A stretch of DNA of 37,634 nucleotides from Pseudoalteromonas sp. HM-SA03 (GCF_002289345.1 NZ_NSDG01000031.1:1281-38914), one strand, 5' to 3'; positions 14,748 to 25,314 are shown, counted from the stretch's first letter. Notes: generated by a model not told the origin, from the sequence alone. Program-made: numbers and translations.

Positions 14748-16322
14748 TTAGCTTTTAGGCTCAGTTCGAAGCCCGAGGATCAAACTTACACACATCAGTA
14801 GTAGTACAAAAGTAAACGGTAAACCTGTTGAAATAGCACCCGCTTGCAGTGCTTCAATTGCCTCTTTACCGCCGATCCACAATAGCGCTGCAGCAATTGC
14901 ACCCTCAATACTCGCCCAGAATATACGTTGTGGTACTGGGGCATCTATTTTACCACCAGCGGTAATACTATCGATAACCAAAGAACCAGAATCCGACGAG
15001 GTGATGAAGAAAACCAGTACAAGTACAATCGCCGTGAACGAGAGTAAATCGCTCATAGGTAGGTTTTCAAACATTTGGAACATCGCCAGTGGCACTTCAG
15101 TTAAGCCATCAGTACCCAGAGCGCCAATGCCATTTTTTACCTGATCGATAGCAAGGCCACCATAGATTGACATCCAGATCACGGTTACCAAGGTTGGGAT
15201 TAATAATACTGCGGTGATAAACTCGCGTATGGTGCGACCCTCAGAAACGCGTGCGATAAACATACCGACAAACGGTGACCAAGAAATCCACCATGCCCAG
15301 TAAAATACGGTCCAACCTTGGAACCATGCTTCATCATCACGACCATGTGGATTACTTAGTGGAATGATGTTTTCAACGTAGGCCATTAAAGTCGTCGGAA
15401 TATTACCCATGGCAATCGCAAAACCTGCAATACCAACGAATACTAATAACACAAATGCAATTAACATATTAACGTTACTAAGTATCTTTACACCGCCATC
15501 AATACCGCGAACAACCGAAATAATCGCAAGGGCAGTAACGCCCACAATCACGGCAATTTCTAGACCGAGACCTGCTTCTATGCCAAATACATGTTGGATC
15601 CCAGCACCAGCTTGCTGTGCGCCCAGACCGAGTGATGTCGCAAGGCCAAACAAGGTAGCAAGAACGGCGAGAATATCGATGATATGGCCCGGCCAACCCC
15701 AAGCTCTGTCTCCTAAAATAGGATAAAAGATTGAGCGGATCGACAGTGGTAAGCCTTTATTGTAGGCAAAGAATGCTAAAGAAAGCGCGACAACGGCGTA
15801 AATGGCCCAAGGATGCAAACCCCAATGGTACATGGTCGCGCCCATTGCAAGTTCCGCCGCTTCAGGAGTGTTTGCTGCAACATTTAACGGTGTTTTGTAC
15901 CAGCCAGTGTAGTAGGCGACAGGCTCCGCTACACCCCAAAACATCAGACCAATCCCCATACCTGCTGCAAATAGCATCGCCAGCCATGACGCCCGAGTGT
16001 AGCTTGGTTTGGCGTTTTCACCACCTAAACGGATTTTACCGTAAGGCGATAAAACGAGCACCAAACAAAATAGCACAAAGAAATTACCAGACCACATAAA
16101 TAGGGCATCAAAGTTACCTATGATATCCCACTTTATGCCGTCTAAAGTGGTTTTAGCTGTGTTTGCATCAACTAATAATACGGCGACTAAAAACGCCAGT
16201 ATTAATCCAGCACTTACACCAAATACTGGGTTATGTACGTCAAACCCCCACTTTTGAACATTGTCTTGTCCAACGGTGTAGTCTGTATTATCGATGCTGT
16301 ACTTATCGTGGTGATTGCCCAT
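14748..16322 (-). CDS. BCCT-family betaine/choline/carnitine-type transporter
   Basis: A 524-residue secondary transporter of quaternary-ammonium compounds in the inner membrane. About twelve hydrophobic segments are visible. Family marks include MGIGLMFWGVAEPVAYY in the TM3 region and the aromatic TM8 box YWAWWISWSPFVGMFIAR followed by EGRTIREF. The C-terminus stops soon after the last membrane helix (LGLRTEPKS), so it lacks the long cytosolic tail that senses osmolality in BetP-like members. AGAGG precedes the ATG. Import of glycine betaine or choline for osmoprotection is the usual role, but the actual substrate is not determined. It is monocistronic with its own terminator. Confidence 0.92.
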   Translation of the reverse strand: MGNHHDKYSIDNTDYTVGQDNVQKWGFDVHNPVFGVSAGLILAFLVAVLLVDANTAKTTLDGIKWDIIGNFDALFMWSGNFFVLFCLVLVLSPYGKIRLGGENAKPSYTRASWLAMLFAAGMGIGLMFWGVAEPVAYYTGWYKTPLNVAANTPEAAELAMGATMYHWGLHPWAIYAVVALSLAFFAYNKGLPLSIRSIFYPILGDRAWGWPGHIIDILAVLATLFGLATSLGLGAQQAGAGIQHVFGIEAGLGLEIAVIVGVTALAIISVVRGIDGGVKILSNVNMLIAFVLLVFVGIAGFAIAMGNIPTTLMAYVENIIPLSNPHGRDDEAWFQGWTVFYWAWWISWSPFVGMFIARVSEGRTIREFITAVLLIPTLVTVIWMSIYGGLAIDQVKNGIGALGTDGLTEVPLAMFQMFENLPMSDLLSFTAIVLVLVFFITSSDSGSLVIDSITAGGKIDAPVPQRIFWASIEGAIAAALLWIGGKEAIEALQAGAISTGLPFTFVLLLMCVSLILGLRTEPKS

Positions 16323-16822
16323 GATATCCTCTTGTTGTTCTCATCGTGATACGACACCAAGCTGATATACTGAATTAATCGCTAGAAAATGGTTGATAAC
16401 AATTCGACATAAACTAACTATGCAACAAAGCAAAATGTAATCTGGCTATTAATGCTAATCGTTAGCGGTTTAGAATGACTTTATCAGCCATATAATATGC
16501 TAGCCATAAGCCACAAAAACTACTTAGTCTAGTTTAGATTATTTAGCGTATTCATTCGATTTGTGCGTTTCAATCACATCAGCCGAATGACTATCTAAAT
16601 ATATGATGGGTTTATGTTAGTTACAGCGACAATACTGCCTCAATACTTGTAATTAAGATAAACCAACCGAACCGTTATGCTACTAAGCTATGGTATCAAT
16701 ATATTGTGTCAACTTGATATTCAGTCGATGCTTCAAAGCAGCAACTTTTTAGTTTTAAGTTGTACTGGCAGGTGAATATTCAATGCCAACTAAAACTATC
16801 TCTACTAGTTTAGGGGGTGAGA

Positions 16823-16903
16823 TTGAAAAGTAAATGGCTACTGAATTTTTTATTTAAAAATCATCACATTCATCAACTAGACATGAAGAGTGATGTAGAC
16901 TAA
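16823..16903 (+). CDS. Possible small peptide, 26 residues, unknown
   Basis: A TTG-started frame preceded by AGGGGG at 16812-16817, five bases away. The product would be a lysine/histidine-containing peptide with a short hydrophobic stretch (KSKWLLNFLFKNHHIH). It overlaps the end of another tiny frame (ATG at 16783, 16 residues, GGTGA upstream). There is no homology I can recognise, and such frames are common by chance in AT-rich DNA. Kept only because of the strong Shine-Dalgarno match. Confidence 0.15.
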   Translation: MKSKWLLNFLFKNHHIHQLDMKSDVD

Positions 16904-16931
16904 AGAGTTTTTCTTTGATGGCATGTGAAAA

Positions 16932-16955
16932 AAAACCCCTCTTGCGAGGGGTTTT
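16932..16955 (-). terminator. Terminator of the liu operon
   Basis: The stem AAAACCCCTC/GAGGGGTTTT has ten perfect pairs and a TTGC loop, and is followed on the minus strand by more T. It lies about 60 bases past the stop of the last operon gene (CoA-transferase subunit B). Confidence 0.93.
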
Positions 16956-17017
16956 GGGTAACTCAGCGCCTTTGGCACTGGGAATGAGGTCGGTACATTT
17001 GTAAGTTAGGGTGTGTC

Positions 17018-17683
17018 TTACGACGCCTCAAACTGCATTTCAGGGATCTCACCGTCGACGATAAGCTTGCCTGCAGTTTTGCTGATTATTTCATCAACAC
17101 TAACACCCGGTGCGCGTTCTAGCAAATGGAATGCGCCGTCTTTTACTTCTAACACAGCTAAATCTGTTACGATTTTCTTTACACAATTTACGCCGGTCAG
17201 TGGCAATGTGCATGATTCAAGTAATTTAGAATCGCCGTGTTTGCTAGCATGGGTCATGGTCACAATGATGTTGCGTGCACCAGCAACTAAGTCCATTGCA
17301 CCACCCATGCCTTTGATTAATTTTTTCGGGATCATCCAAGACGCGATATTGCCTTGTTGATCAACTTCAAATGCACCTAGTACCGTCAAGTCTACATGAC
17401 CACCACGGATCATGGCAAAGCTTTCCGCACTATTAAAAATTGCTGCACCTGTCGCTGCTGTCACGGTTTCTTTACCCGCGTTGATCATATCAGCATCAAC
17501 TTGGTCTTCGGTTGGGTAGGGACCCATACCTAACAAGCCATTTTCCGATTGCAGCATCACTTCGATGCCTTTTGGCACGTAGTTAGCCACTAAGGTTGGA
17601 ATACCTATGCCTAAATTAACGTAGTAACCGTCTTCAAGCTCTTGCGCCACGCGCATCGCAATTTGTTCACGATTTAAACCCAT
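17018..17683 (-). CDS. scoB: 3-oxoacid CoA-transferase subunit B
   Basis: The catalytic subunit of a family I CoA transferase, 221 residues. It moves CoA from succinyl-CoA (or acetyl-CoA) to acetoacetate. The catalytic glutamate is E47 in LQSENGLLG, and the [11 protein letters not shown] segment and [15 protein letters not shown] match SCOT/AtoA-type beta subunits. AGGAGG stands before the ATG, and the gap from subunit A is nine bases. In this operon it activates the acetoacetate made by LiuE. Whether the donor is succinyl-CoA (Sco) or acetyl-CoA (Ato) cannot be told from the sequence. Confidence 0.93.
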   Translation of the reverse strand: MGLNREQIAMRVAQELEDGYYVNLGIGIPTLVANYVPKGIEVMLQSENGLLGMGPYPTEDQVDADMINAGKETVTAATGAAIFNSAESFAMIRGGHVDLTVLGAFEVDQQGNIASWMIPKKLIKGMGGAMDLVAGARNIIVTMTHASKHGDSKLLESCTLPLTGVNCVKKIVTDLAVLEVKDGAFHLLERAPGVSVDEIISKTAGKLIVDGEIPEMQFEAS

Positions 17684-17692
17684 GATTGCCTC

Positions 17693-18391
17693 CTATTTGC
17701 GCGTTGTGACACGTTCAATACGTTTTTCAAAGTTACCCTTGATCACGCGATTGACATAAATACCTGGGGTGTGGATTTGACTCGGCTCAAGTTCACCCGG
17801 TTCTACGATTTCTTCAACTTCCGCGACGGTGATTTTTCCGGCTGTCGCTGCCATTGGGTTAAAGTTCATTGCAGTATGGCGGAACACCAAGTTGCCATAG
17901 CGATCTGCTTTCCAAGCCTTAACAATAGCAAACTCACCGGTAATTGATTCTTCCAAAATATATGGTCGGCCATCAAATTCTTTTACTTCTTTACCTTCCG
18001 CAACGGGAGTACCGTACCCTGTTGCCGTGTAAAAAGCAGGGATCCCAGCGCCACCAGCGCGCATCTTCTCTGCAAGCGTACCTTGTGGTGTTAATTCAAC
18101 GTCAATAATGCCATCGAGAAGTTGCTGTTCAAACAGCGCATTTTCACCAACATAAGAGGCGATGATCTTCTTAATTTGACGATCTTTAAGCAAAATACCT
18201 AAACCAAAGTCGTCGACCCCACAGTTGTTTGAAACCACGGTAAGTTCTTTTGTTTGCAGGCGCTTAATTTCTGCAATTAAGCCTTCTGGAATACCACACA
18301 AACCAAAGCCACCTGCGATGATGGTATCGCCGTCTTTAAGACCCGTCATCGCTTCGCTGTAGCTTGATACGACTTTATCGAAACCGGCCAT
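17693..18391 (-). CDS. scoA: 3-oxoacid CoA-transferase subunit A
   Basis: The CoA-binding subunit of the family I CoA transferase, 232 residues, the usual size. The glycine-rich motif [13 protein letters not shown] near residues 27-39 and the central [10 protein letters not shown]...[22 protein letters not shown] block are diagnostic. An AGGAGT site precedes the ATG, and a 27-base gap separates it from liuE. It forms a heteromer with the downstream subunit B. In leucine breakdown the pair converts acetoacetate to acetoacetyl-CoA, the substrate of the thiolase encoded across the divergent promoter. Confidence 0.93.
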   Translation of the reverse strand: MAGFDKVVSSYSEAMTGLKDGDTIIAGGFGLCGIPEGLIAEIKRLQTKELTVVSNNCGVDDFGLGILLKDRQIKKIIASYVGENALFEQQLLDGIIDVELTPQGTLAEKMRAGGAGIPAFYTATGYGTPVAEGKEVKEFDGRPYILEESITGEFAIVKAWKADRYGNLVFRHTAMNFNPMAATAGKITVAEVEEIVEPGELEPSQIHTPGIYVNRVIKGNFEKRIERVTTRK

Positions 18392-18418
18392 AAGCCCACT
18401 CCTAATAATGTTATTGTT

Positions 18419-19327
18419 TTAAGATTGACAAGTTTGTTTGAGTGCCAACGACACTTTACTGCTTGGTGTCTTGCCTAGCGCATCACAAATTGTCCATCCT
18501 GCTTTTGCTAGCCTTTCTAAATCAATTCCACACTCAATGCCAAGTCCTTGCAGCAAGTAAACTACATCCTCAGTGGCAACATTTCCTGACGCGCCTTTGG
18601 CGTAAGGGCAACCACCTAGACCTGCAACGGCGCTATCAATAGTTGCGATCCCCATTTGCAGGGCCGTGTGAATATTCGTTAATGCTTGTCCGTAGGTATC
18701 ATGGAAATGCACCGCAAGCTTGTCAGCAGGGATATGTTGCAGTAACAAGGTGAGCAGCAGCTGGACCTTTTTAGGCGTACCAACACCTATGGTGTCGCCT
18801 AGGCTGATTTCATAACAACCAAGTGACAACAATTGTTTACATACCGCTAAAACTTGCTCTGGTTGTACTTCACCTTGATATGGGCAACCAACCACACAGC
18901 TAACATAACCTCTTACTTTTATGTTGTTTTTTTGTGCAAGTTCAACAACGGGACGAAAACGTTCAATACTTTGTTCAATCGTGCAGTTGATGTTTTTTTG
19001 CGTAAATGCCTCACTGGCGGCAGTAAAAATGGCAAATTCGTCGACCTGATTTTCTAGTGCAAGCTCTGCGCCTTTAAGGTTTGGCGTTAGGGCGCTTATT
19101 TCAACGCCTTCACTACGCTCAAAGCCTTGGATCACCGCAGCAGAATCGGACATTTGTGGCACCCATTTGGGTGACACAAACGCGCCTGCTTCTATGTGCT
19201 TGAGGCCAGCGTCTTTTAATGCGTTAACCAGCGAGATTTTAGCTTCTGTGGCAACACTGACCTCATTTTGTAAGCCGTCACGTGCGCCGACTTCTACAAT
19301 TTTGACCTTAGCCGGATACTGAGACAT
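18419..19327 (-). CDS. liuE: Hydroxymethylglutaryl-CoA lyase
   Basis: Cleaves 3-hydroxy-3-methylglutaryl-CoA to acetyl-CoA and acetoacetate, the last dedicated step of leucine catabolism. The protein has 302 residues with a TIM-barrel lyase fold. The N-terminal VEVGARDGLQNE holds the metal-binding Asp, VHFHDTYGQAL provides further ligands, and the signature GGCPYAKGASGN carries the catalytic C240. The start overlaps the liuD stop by one base (TAATG), so translation is coupled. The family assignment is secure. Confidence 0.96.
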   Translation of the reverse strand: MSQYPAKVKIVEVGARDGLQNEVSVATEAKISLVNALKDAGLKHIEAGAFVSPKWVPQMSDSAAVIQGFERSEGVEISALTPNLKGAELALENQVDEFAIFTAASEAFTQKNINCTIEQSIERFRPVVELAQKNNIKVRGYVSCVVGCPYQGEVQPEQVLAVCKQLLSLGCYEISLGDTIGVGTPKKVQLLLTLLLQHIPADKLAVHFHDTYGQALTNIHTALQMGIATIDSAVAGLGGCPYAKGASGNVATEDVVYLLQGLGIECGIDLERLAKAGWTICDALGKTPSSKVSLALKQTCQS

Positions 19328-21270
19328 TAGTCTTGCTCCTCAACAATCGCCAGCATATCGCCATGACTGACCAGTTCGCCTTCTGCATAGCAGTATGAAG
19401 TGAGCGTGCCATCAAATGGTGCATTGAGCGTATATTCCATCTTCATGGCTTCGATTATCACCACGGCATCGCCTTTATTAACTTGGGTACCGACGGCTAA
19501 CAAATGCTTAACCACGGTGCCGTTCAATGGCGCTGCCAGCGGTGCAGCTTCGTGCTCATGATCGCTAATGTAATGCTTTGACTTGAGTTCAACGGTATGT
19601 TGATACGGGCCATACATAATAGTGATCGCGGTTTCGGTCACAATGGCACTGGCGTGTAACCTTGCACCATCAATCACCACTGTTAACTGGTGTCCATTTA
19701 ATTCACATTCAATTTGGTGGATTTGCTCGTTAAACGAAACCTTCCAACCACCTTGAGATTGATAGGCACAGGCGACATGATCTGCAAATGGTAAATCCAC
19801 TTTCGCGGTTTGGTTAAGCCTAAAGCCTAAGTTTCCCCACACCGTGTTTTTACATGGTTGTTGGTGGCTAAGGTAGGCCGCACTTGCTAATAACACCATT
19901 TTATCCAGCGGCGTATTCGATTGAGTTAATACCTCAGTTTGCGTGTCGATAAAGTGGGTATCAGGCGCACCAGCTGTGAAAGTAGGGTGGCCTGCTAAGT
20001 GATGCAAAAATGCAATATTGGATTTTAAACCACACAGATGTACTTGCTCTAAACTCGATTTTAATTTGAGTAACGCTTGTTCACGATTTTTGCCATGAAC
20101 AATAAGCTTGGCGATCATAGGGTCATAAAATGGACTGATCTCATCGCCTTGCTGCACGCCAGTGTCAATTCTTACGCCATCTTTGGCTTCAGGAAAGCTA
20201 AGGTGTGAAAGTACACCAGAAAACGGCATAAAGTTTTCTTCAGGGTCTTCTGCGTAAATGCGCGCTTCAAAGCTATGACCAGATAACGAAACCTGCTCCT
20301 GAGTCAGCGGTAGCTGTTCACCCGCAGCAACCATCAGTTGCCACTCGACTAAATCAAGATCAGTTACCATTTCTGTCACTGGGTGCTCTACTTGCAGGCG
20401 AGTATTCATCTCCATAAAGAAGAACTCATCGCCACATAATAAGAACTCTACTGTACCTGCGCCGCGATAGTTAATCGCTTGCGCACAGCGTACTGCTGCT
20501 TCACCCATGGCTTTGCGCATAGCATCACTCAAACCAGGCGCGGGCGCTTCTTCAATCACTTTTTGGTGACGACGCTGTAGTGAACAGTCTCTATCGCCGA
20601 GGTAAATACAGTTACCGTGACTATCGGCAAAAACTTGTACTTCAACGTGACGAGGCTTATCAACAAACCGCTCAAGCAGTACTAAGTCATTGCCAAAACT
20701 CGCTGCAGCTTCACGTTTAGCGCCATGCAGCGCCGATAAAAACTCGCTGCTTTCTCGTACCACGCGCATCCCTTTACCACCACCGCCGTAAGCGGCTTTG
20801 ATAAGTACCGGAAAGCCGATTTTTTCAGCTTCTGCCTGTAAGAAATCATCTTCTTGTTTGTCGCCATAATACCCAGGGACCAAAGGTACATTAGCGTCAT
20901 GCATGATTTCCTTGGCACGAGTCTTAGAACCCATCGCTTCAATAGAACTTGCCAGCGGACCGATAAACGCAATGTTTGCCGCTTCACATGCTTTGGCAAA
21001 TACTTCATTTTCAGACAAAAAACCATAACCTGGGTGGATGCAATCGACGCCCGCCGCTTTGGCGACTTCAAGAATTCGGTCTGCGACCAAATAAGACTCT
21101 TTACTTGGTGCCGGACCGATATGATAGGCTTCGTCAGCTGTTTTCACATGCATCGCATTGGCATCTACATCAGAATAAACTGCCACTGTGGTTAGGCCCA
21201 ATTTCTTTGCGGTGCGCATCACGCGGCAGGCAATTTCACCACGGTTCGCGACTAGAATTTTAGTTAGCAT
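19327..21270 (-). CDS. liuD: Methylcrotonoyl-CoA carboxylase, biotin-containing alpha subunit
   Basis: ATP-dependent carboxylation of the biotin cofactor for 3-methylcrotonyl-CoA carboxylation. The 647-residue product has the biotin carboxylase domain at about 1-450 (ILVANRGEIACRVMRTAKK, ATP-grasp loop GGGGKGMRVV, EMNTRLQVEHPVTE). A linker domain follows, and a C-terminal biotin carboxyl carrier domain carries the biotinyl lysine K610 in EAMKMEYTLN. Its partner is the liuB product. It is eight bases downstream of liuC and overlaps liuE by one base. The carrier domain and setting favour methylcrotonyl- over acetyl- or propionyl-CoA carboxylase. Confidence 0.96.
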   Translation of the reverse strand: MLTKILVANRGEIACRVMRTAKKLGLTTVAVYSDVDANAMHVKTADEAYHIGPAPSKESYLVADRILEVAKAAGVDCIHPGYGFLSENEVFAKACEAANIAFIGPLASSIEAMGSKTRAKEIMHDANVPLVPGYYGDKQEDDFLQAEAEKIGFPVLIKAAYGGGGKGMRVVRESSEFLSALHGAKREAAASFGNDLVLLERFVDKPRHVEVQVFADSHGNCIYLGDRDCSLQRRHQKVIEEAPAPGLSDAMRKAMGEAAVRCAQAINYRGAGTVEFLLCGDEFFFMEMNTRLQVEHPVTEMVTDLDLVEWQLMVAAGEQLPLTQEQVSLSGHSFEARIYAEDPEENFMPFSGVLSHLSFPEAKDGVRIDTGVQQGDEISPFYDPMIAKLIVHGKNREQALLKLKSSLEQVHLCGLKSNIAFLHHLAGHPTFTAGAPDTHFIDTQTEVLTQSNTPLDKMVLLASAAYLSHQQPCKNTVWGNLGFRLNQTAKVDLPFADHVACAYQSQGGWKVSFNEQIHQIECELNGHQLTVVIDGARLHASAIVTETAITIMYGPYQHTVELKSKHYISDHEHEAAPLAAPLNGTVVKHLLAVGTQVNKGDAVVIIEAMKMEYTLNAPFDGTLTSYCYAEGELVSHGDMLAIVEEQD

Positions 21271-21278
21271 GTTGACTC

Positions 21279-22061
21279 CTATTCGCTTGCGGCTGTTTGC
21301 CAGCGTGGTGCTCGTTTATCGAAAAAGGCGCTAAGCCCTTCTTGGCCTTCGTCACTTACTCTAATTTCAGCGATACGCTTTGCGGTATGGGCGATCAACG
21401 CTTCATTTATTTCTTTACCAGCAACTTCGCTGATCAGTGCTTTGGCACTTTTCACAGCAGCAGGGCCATTGTTAAGCAAGGTCTCGAGAAAATCCGCTTC
21501 GCTTTTTGCTAAATCATCGCTCAATTCGTGAATTAAACCCATTTCTAGCGCCTTTTCACCATCGAATACTTCGGCTGTTAAAAAATAGCGTCGCGCTTGG
21601 CGTTCCCCAATGGCTTTAATGACATAAGGACTAATTACTGCCGGAATAAGACCAAGCTTGACTTCGCTTAAACAGAATTTAGAGTTGCGCTCAGCAATGG
21701 CGATATCACAACAGGCGATCAACCCAAGCGCACCGCCAAAAGCAGCACCTTGCACCAAACACAGCGTTGGGTGAGGGCAAGTGGCCAGCACTTGCATTAA
21801 TTTAGCAAGTTCTAAAGAATCAGCGACGTTTTCGTCATAGTCGTTGTCTGCCATGGATTTCATCCACGCCAGATCAGCCCCCGCTGAAAAGTGTTTACCT
21901 TCGGTTTTTAATACCAGCGCTCTGACATCGAGGCCGCTGGCATATTCGATATTCTTAATGAGTTCGGCAATCACCTCCGCATTGAAGGCATTATGTTTTT
22001 CTGGGCGACTTAGCTCTAAAATCGCCACTTTGCTTTTTGTTATAGTTAAAGTGACAGGCAT
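21279..22061 (-). CDS. liuC: Methylglutaconyl-CoA hydratase
   Basis: A crotonase-fold enzyme of 260 residues that hydrates 3-methylglutaconyl-CoA to HMG-CoA. The oxyanion-hole segments are KHFSAGADLAWM (about 56-67) and GAAFGGALGLIACCD (about 105-119). One catalytic Glu is visible as E133 (LSEVKLGLIP). The position of the other crotonase Glu is Gly113; to my knowledge this is also so in other bacterial LiuC proteins. It lies between liuB and liuD with gaps of eight to nine bases, so the pathway position is fixed by context. On sequence alone it would be called only an enoyl-CoA hydratase/isomerase family member. Confidence 0.93.
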   Translation of the reverse strand: MPVTLTITKSKVAILELSRPEKHNAFNAEVIAELIKNIEYASGLDVRALVLKTEGKHFSAGADLAWMKSMADNDYDENVADSLELAKLMQVLATCPHPTLCLVQGAAFGGALGLIACCDIAIAERNSKFCLSEVKLGLIPAVISPYVIKAIGERQARRYFLTAEVFDGEKALEMGLIHELSDDLAKSEADFLETLLNNGPAAVKSAKALISEVAGKEINEALIAHTAKRIAEIRVSDEGQEGLSAFFDKRAPRWQTAASE

Positions 22062-22070
22062 AAGTGCTCC

Positions 22071-23678
22071 TTACATTCTGAAGACGCCAAATTTAGACTC
22101 TTTTTGCGGCGCATTGCTCGCAGCTTCTAAGGCAAGACCAAGTACTGTGCGCGTATCCGCAGGGTCGATAACGCCATCGTCCCAAAGCCTTGCGCTGGCA
22201 TAGTATGGGTGTCCTTGCTTTTCGTACTGCTCGATAATTGGCTTTTTAAATTCGCTCACTTCGGCATCGTTCATGCTAAGGCCTTTGCGCGCTAAACCAT
22301 CTTGTTTAACCTGCGTTAATACGCCTGCAGCTTGTTCACCACCCATTACGGAGATCCGTGCGTTTGGCCACATCCACATCATGGTTGGCTCGTACGCTCT
22401 ACCACACATGCCATAGTTACCAGCACCATATGAGCCACCAATCAATACTGTAAACTTAGGCACATCAGCACAGGAAACGGCTGTTACCATTTTTGCACCG
22501 TGCTTAGCGATACCTTCCGCTTCGTATTTTTGACCAACCATAAATCCAGTAATGTTCTGCAAAAATAGCAGCGGAATATTGCGCTGTGCACAGAGTTGAA
22601 TAAAGTGTGCGCCTTTTTGCGCGGATTCAGAAAAGAGAATACCGTTGTTTGCTACGATCCCTACAGGGTGACCATAAATTTCAGCAAAACCAGTCACGAG
22701 TGTTTCGCCGAAGTAGCGTTTAAATTCATCAAACTGAGAATCGTCCACGATACGGGCAATGACTTCGCGTACATCAAATGGCTTTTTCAGATCCGTACCG
22801 ACAATGCCATACACCTCACTGATGTCATAACGTGGTGGTTTGGCATCTTGCAGGAACGGGCGAGTGGGGCGCTGGTGATTAAGGCGTGACACGCACTGCC
22901 TTGCGATAGAAAGCGCATGTTCATCATTTTCTGCATAGTGATCGGCTACACCAGAGACTTTACAGTGAACATCTGCGCCGCCTAAGTCTTCTGCACTCAC
23001 TTCTTCACCTGTAGCAGCTTTAACAAGTGGTGGCCCTGCCAAGAAAATGGTGCCTTGTTCTTTGACGATAATACTTTCATCGGCCATTGCTGGTACATAC
23101 GCGCCACCGGCGGTGCATAACCCCATGACCACTGCGATTTGTGGGATCCCCTTTGCAGACATACGTGCTTGGTTGTAGAAAATTCGACCAAAATGCAATT
23201 TATCTGGGAACACTTCATCTTGCTCTGGCAGGTTCGCACCGCCAGAATCCACTAAATAAATACAAGGAAGATGGCAGCGCTCAGCGATTTCTTGCGCTCG
23301 TAGGTGTTTTTTTACAGTAATAGGGAAATAGGTTCCCCCTTTTACCGTCGCATCATTTGCCACAATCATGCATTCAACGCCTTTAACGCGTCCGATCCCG
23401 GCGACCACACCAGCACAAGGAATATCTTGTTCGTAAACGCCAAATGCGGCGAATTGGCCAATTTCTAAAAACGGCGAGCCCTCGTCAAGCAAGGTTTCAA
23501 TTCGGTCGCGTACAAATAATTTACCGCGACTTTGATGACGGGCAATAAGCGCTTCACCACCGCCTTGGCTCAGTGTGGCGACTTTATCTTTAAGATCAGC
23601 AACTAGCGATGCCATCGCATCGCTGTTTGCCTTAAACTGGGGATCATGCGGATTAACCGCAGAATTTAGTACCGTCAT
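22071..23678 (-). CDS. liuB: Methylcrotonoyl-CoA carboxylase, carboxyltransferase beta subunit
   Basis: Transfers the carboxyl group from biotin to 3-methylcrotonyl-CoA to make 3-methylglutaconyl-CoA. The 535-residue length and domain order fit MCCB: an N-terminal carboxyltransferase half ([18 protein letters not shown], then [11 protein letters not shown] and [11 protein letters not shown]) and a C-terminal half ([46 protein letters not shown]). The last of these is typical of methylcrotonyl-CoA rather than propionyl-CoA carboxylases. It is nine bases downstream of liuA and works with the liuD product as an alpha/beta complex. Confidence 0.97.
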   Translation of the reverse strand: MTVLNSAVNPHDPQFKANSDAMASLVADLKDKVATLSQGGGEALIARHQSRGKLFVRDRIETLLDEGSPFLEIGQFAAFGVYEQDIPCAGVVAGIGRVKGVECMIVANDATVKGGTYFPITVKKHLRAQEIAERCHLPCIYLVDSGGANLPEQDEVFPDKLHFGRIFYNQARMSAKGIPQIAVVMGLCTAGGAYVPAMADESIIVKEQGTIFLAGPPLVKAATGEEVSAEDLGGADVHCKVSGVADHYAENDEHALSIARQCVSRLNHQRPTRPFLQDAKPPRYDISEVYGIVGTDLKKPFDVREVIARIVDDSQFDEFKRYFGETLVTGFAEIYGHPVGIVANNGILFSESAQKGAHFIQLCAQRNIPLLFLQNITGFMVGQKYEAEGIAKHGAKMVTAVSCADVPKFTVLIGGSYGAGNYGMCGRAYEPTMMWMWPNARISVMGGEQAAGVLTQVKQDGLARKGLSMNDAEVSEFKKPIIEQYEKQGHPYYASARLWDDGVIDPADTRTVLGLALEAASNAPQKESKFGVFRM

Positions 23679-23687
23679 GTAGCACTC

Positions 23688-24863
23688 CTAGCGACTTTCG
23701 TTGAATAGCTCACGTCCGATAAGCATACGGCGGATCTCAGACGTACCAGCGCCAATTTCATACAGCTTGGCATCGCGAAGTAGTCGACCTGTAGGATATT
23801 CATTGATATAACCGTTTCCGCCTAGTAGCTGAATAGCATCAAGTGCAAGTTTGGTTGCAAGTTCTGCGGCATATAAAATCGCTCCAGCAGCATCTTTACG
23901 AGTGGTTTCGCCACGGTCACAGGCTTTTGCCACGGTATAAACGTATGAGCGTGCTGCGTTCATTTGCGTGTACATGTCAGCAACTTTGCCCTGCACCAGC
24001 TGGAATTCACCGATGGATTGGTTAAATTGTTTACGCTCGTGAATATAAGGTACTACCACATCCATACAAGCCTGCATAATACCAAGCGGACCGCCTGCCA
24101 ATACCACACGCTCGTAGTCTAGGCCACTCATGAGTACCTTAACGCCTTCGTTGTATTCGCCAAGGATGTTTTCTGCAGGTACTTCGCAGTTTTCGAATAC
24201 CAGCTCACAGGTGTTTGAACCACGCATTCCAAGTTTGTCTAACTTTTGTGCCGTTGAAAAACCAGGGAAGCTTTTTTCGACGATAAAGGCAGTGATCCCG
24301 CGAGGGCCTGCATTGGTATCCGTTTTTGCGTAAATCACAAAAACGTCGGCATCTGGACCATTGGTGATCCACATTTTATTACCGTTTAGGATGAACTTGT
24401 CACCTTGCTTTTCAGCACGTAGTTTCATTGACACGACGTCAGAGCCAGCATTGGGCTCACTCATTGCTAGTGCACCGATGTGTTCACCGCTGATAAGTTT
24501 TGGTAGATATTTTTCTTTTTGGGCTTGGTTTCCGTTACGGTTAATTTGGTTCACACATAGGTTTGAGTGTGCGCCGTAGCTTAAGCCAATTGATGCACTC
24601 GCACGGCTTATCTCTTCCATTGCGATAACGTGTTCAAGATAACCCATGTTTGAGCCGCCAAATTCTTCATTGACGGTGATCCCAAGTAGGCCCATTTCGC
24701 CAAACTTTGGCCACATTTCGTTTGGAAATGCATTTTCTTGATCTGTTTTTTCAGCAAGTGGGGCAATTTCACTGGTCGCAAAGCTATTCACATGATCACG
24801 GATCATGTCTGCTGTTTCGCCTAGTCCAAAGTTTAATTCTTTATATAAAGATACTGTGCTCAT
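23688..24863 (-). CDS. liuA: Isovaleryl-CoA dehydrogenase
   Basis: An FAD enzyme of 391 residues that oxidises isovaleryl-CoA to 3-methylcrotonyl-CoA and passes electrons to ETF. The acyl-CoA dehydrogenase motifs are [15 protein letters not shown] (about 131-145) and the C-terminal [16 protein letters not shown]. The catalytic base is E251 in [10 protein letters not shown]; a base at this position, rather than in the C-terminal region, is the mark of isovaleryl-CoA dehydrogenases. [14 protein letters not shown] also matches that subfamily. It is the first structural gene after liuR, 24 bases downstream. The assignment is secure. Confidence 0.97.
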   Translation of the reverse strand: MSTVSLYKELNFGLGETADMIRDHVNSFATSEIAPLAEKTDQENAFPNEMWPKFGEMGLLGITVNEEFGGSNMGYLEHVIAMEEISRASASIGLSYGAHSNLCVNQINRNGNQAQKEKYLPKLISGEHIGALAMSEPNAGSDVVSMKLRAEKQGDKFILNGNKMWITNGPDADVFVIYAKTDTNAGPRGITAFIVEKSFPGFSTAQKLDKLGMRGSNTCELVFENCEVPAENILGEYNEGVKVLMSGLDYERVVLAGGPLGIMQACMDVVVPYIHERKQFNQSIGEFQLVQGKVADMYTQMNAARSYVYTVAKACDRGETTRKDAAGAILYAAELATKLALDAIQLLGGNGYINEYPTGRLLRDAKLYEIGAGTSEIRRMLIGRELFNESR

Positions 24864-24887
24864 CGGTATTCATCCTGTTGTGAGAGT

Positions 24888-25280
24888 TTATTTTTCGAGC
24901 TCGTGTAGGGTGTCGCGACAACGGCGCTCAGCCGTCACCAGTTCCATTAAGACAACTTTAATGTCGTCCATCTGTTGGCTTAAGTCGGCTTTTTTCTCTT
25001 CAATGAGCTGCAACATGGTTTTAAGTTGCTTTTCGCTCGATTTGTCGGCGTCGTAAAGCTCAAATAGTCGGCCAGTTTCAGCAAGTGTAAAACCAAGGCG
25101 TTTGCCGCGAAGGATCAGTTTTAATCGAACTTTGTCACGTTTTGAGTAAATACGCGTTTGTCCTTGACGCCTAGGAGAAAGGAGTCCTTGGTCTTCGTAA
25201 AAACGAATACTGCGAGTGGTAATATCAAATTCTTTAGCTAACTCGCTGATTGAATAGGTAGGTTCATTAATTTCTTGCAT
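24888..25280 (-). CDS. liuR: MerR-family regulator of branched-chain amino acid degradation
   Basis: A 130-residue MerR-type regulator. The N-terminal winged helix-turn-helix (TYSISELAKEFDITTRSIRFYEDQGLL, about 8-35) is followed by RIYSKRDKVRLKLI and a dimerisation coiled coil near 80-125. No cysteine cluster for metal sensing is evident, which fits an organic effector. It leads the liu operon, as LiuR does in many gammaproteobacteria, and dyads of the TTTACG...CGTAAA type lie upstream both here and before the divergent thiolase. Autoregulation and control of both directions are inferred. The effector is probably a pathway intermediate, but nothing here shows which. Confidence 0.93.
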   Translation of the reverse strand: MQEINEPTYSISELAKEFDITTRSIRFYEDQGLLSPRRQGQTRIYSKRDKVRLKLILRGKRLGFTLAETGRLFELYDADKSSEKQLKTMLQLIEEKKADLSQQMDDIKVVLMELVTAERRCRDTLHELEK

Positions 25281-25314
25281 TTTTATTTACACTTACAACG
25301 TCACTGATTAGACC

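Larger units (their letters stand above)
16323..17017. other. Long intergenic region between the BCCT gene and the liu operon
   Basis: This 695-bp stretch is AT-rich and holds no recognisable gene. It contains the promoter side of the BCCT gene and, at its far end, the strong liu-operon terminator (16932-16955). Two overlapping short frames with fair ribosome-binding sites lie at 16783-16833 (16 residues) and 16823-16903 (26 residues); neither resembles anything I know. A small RNA could fit here, but I see no promoter-terminator pair that shows it. Confidence 0.5.
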
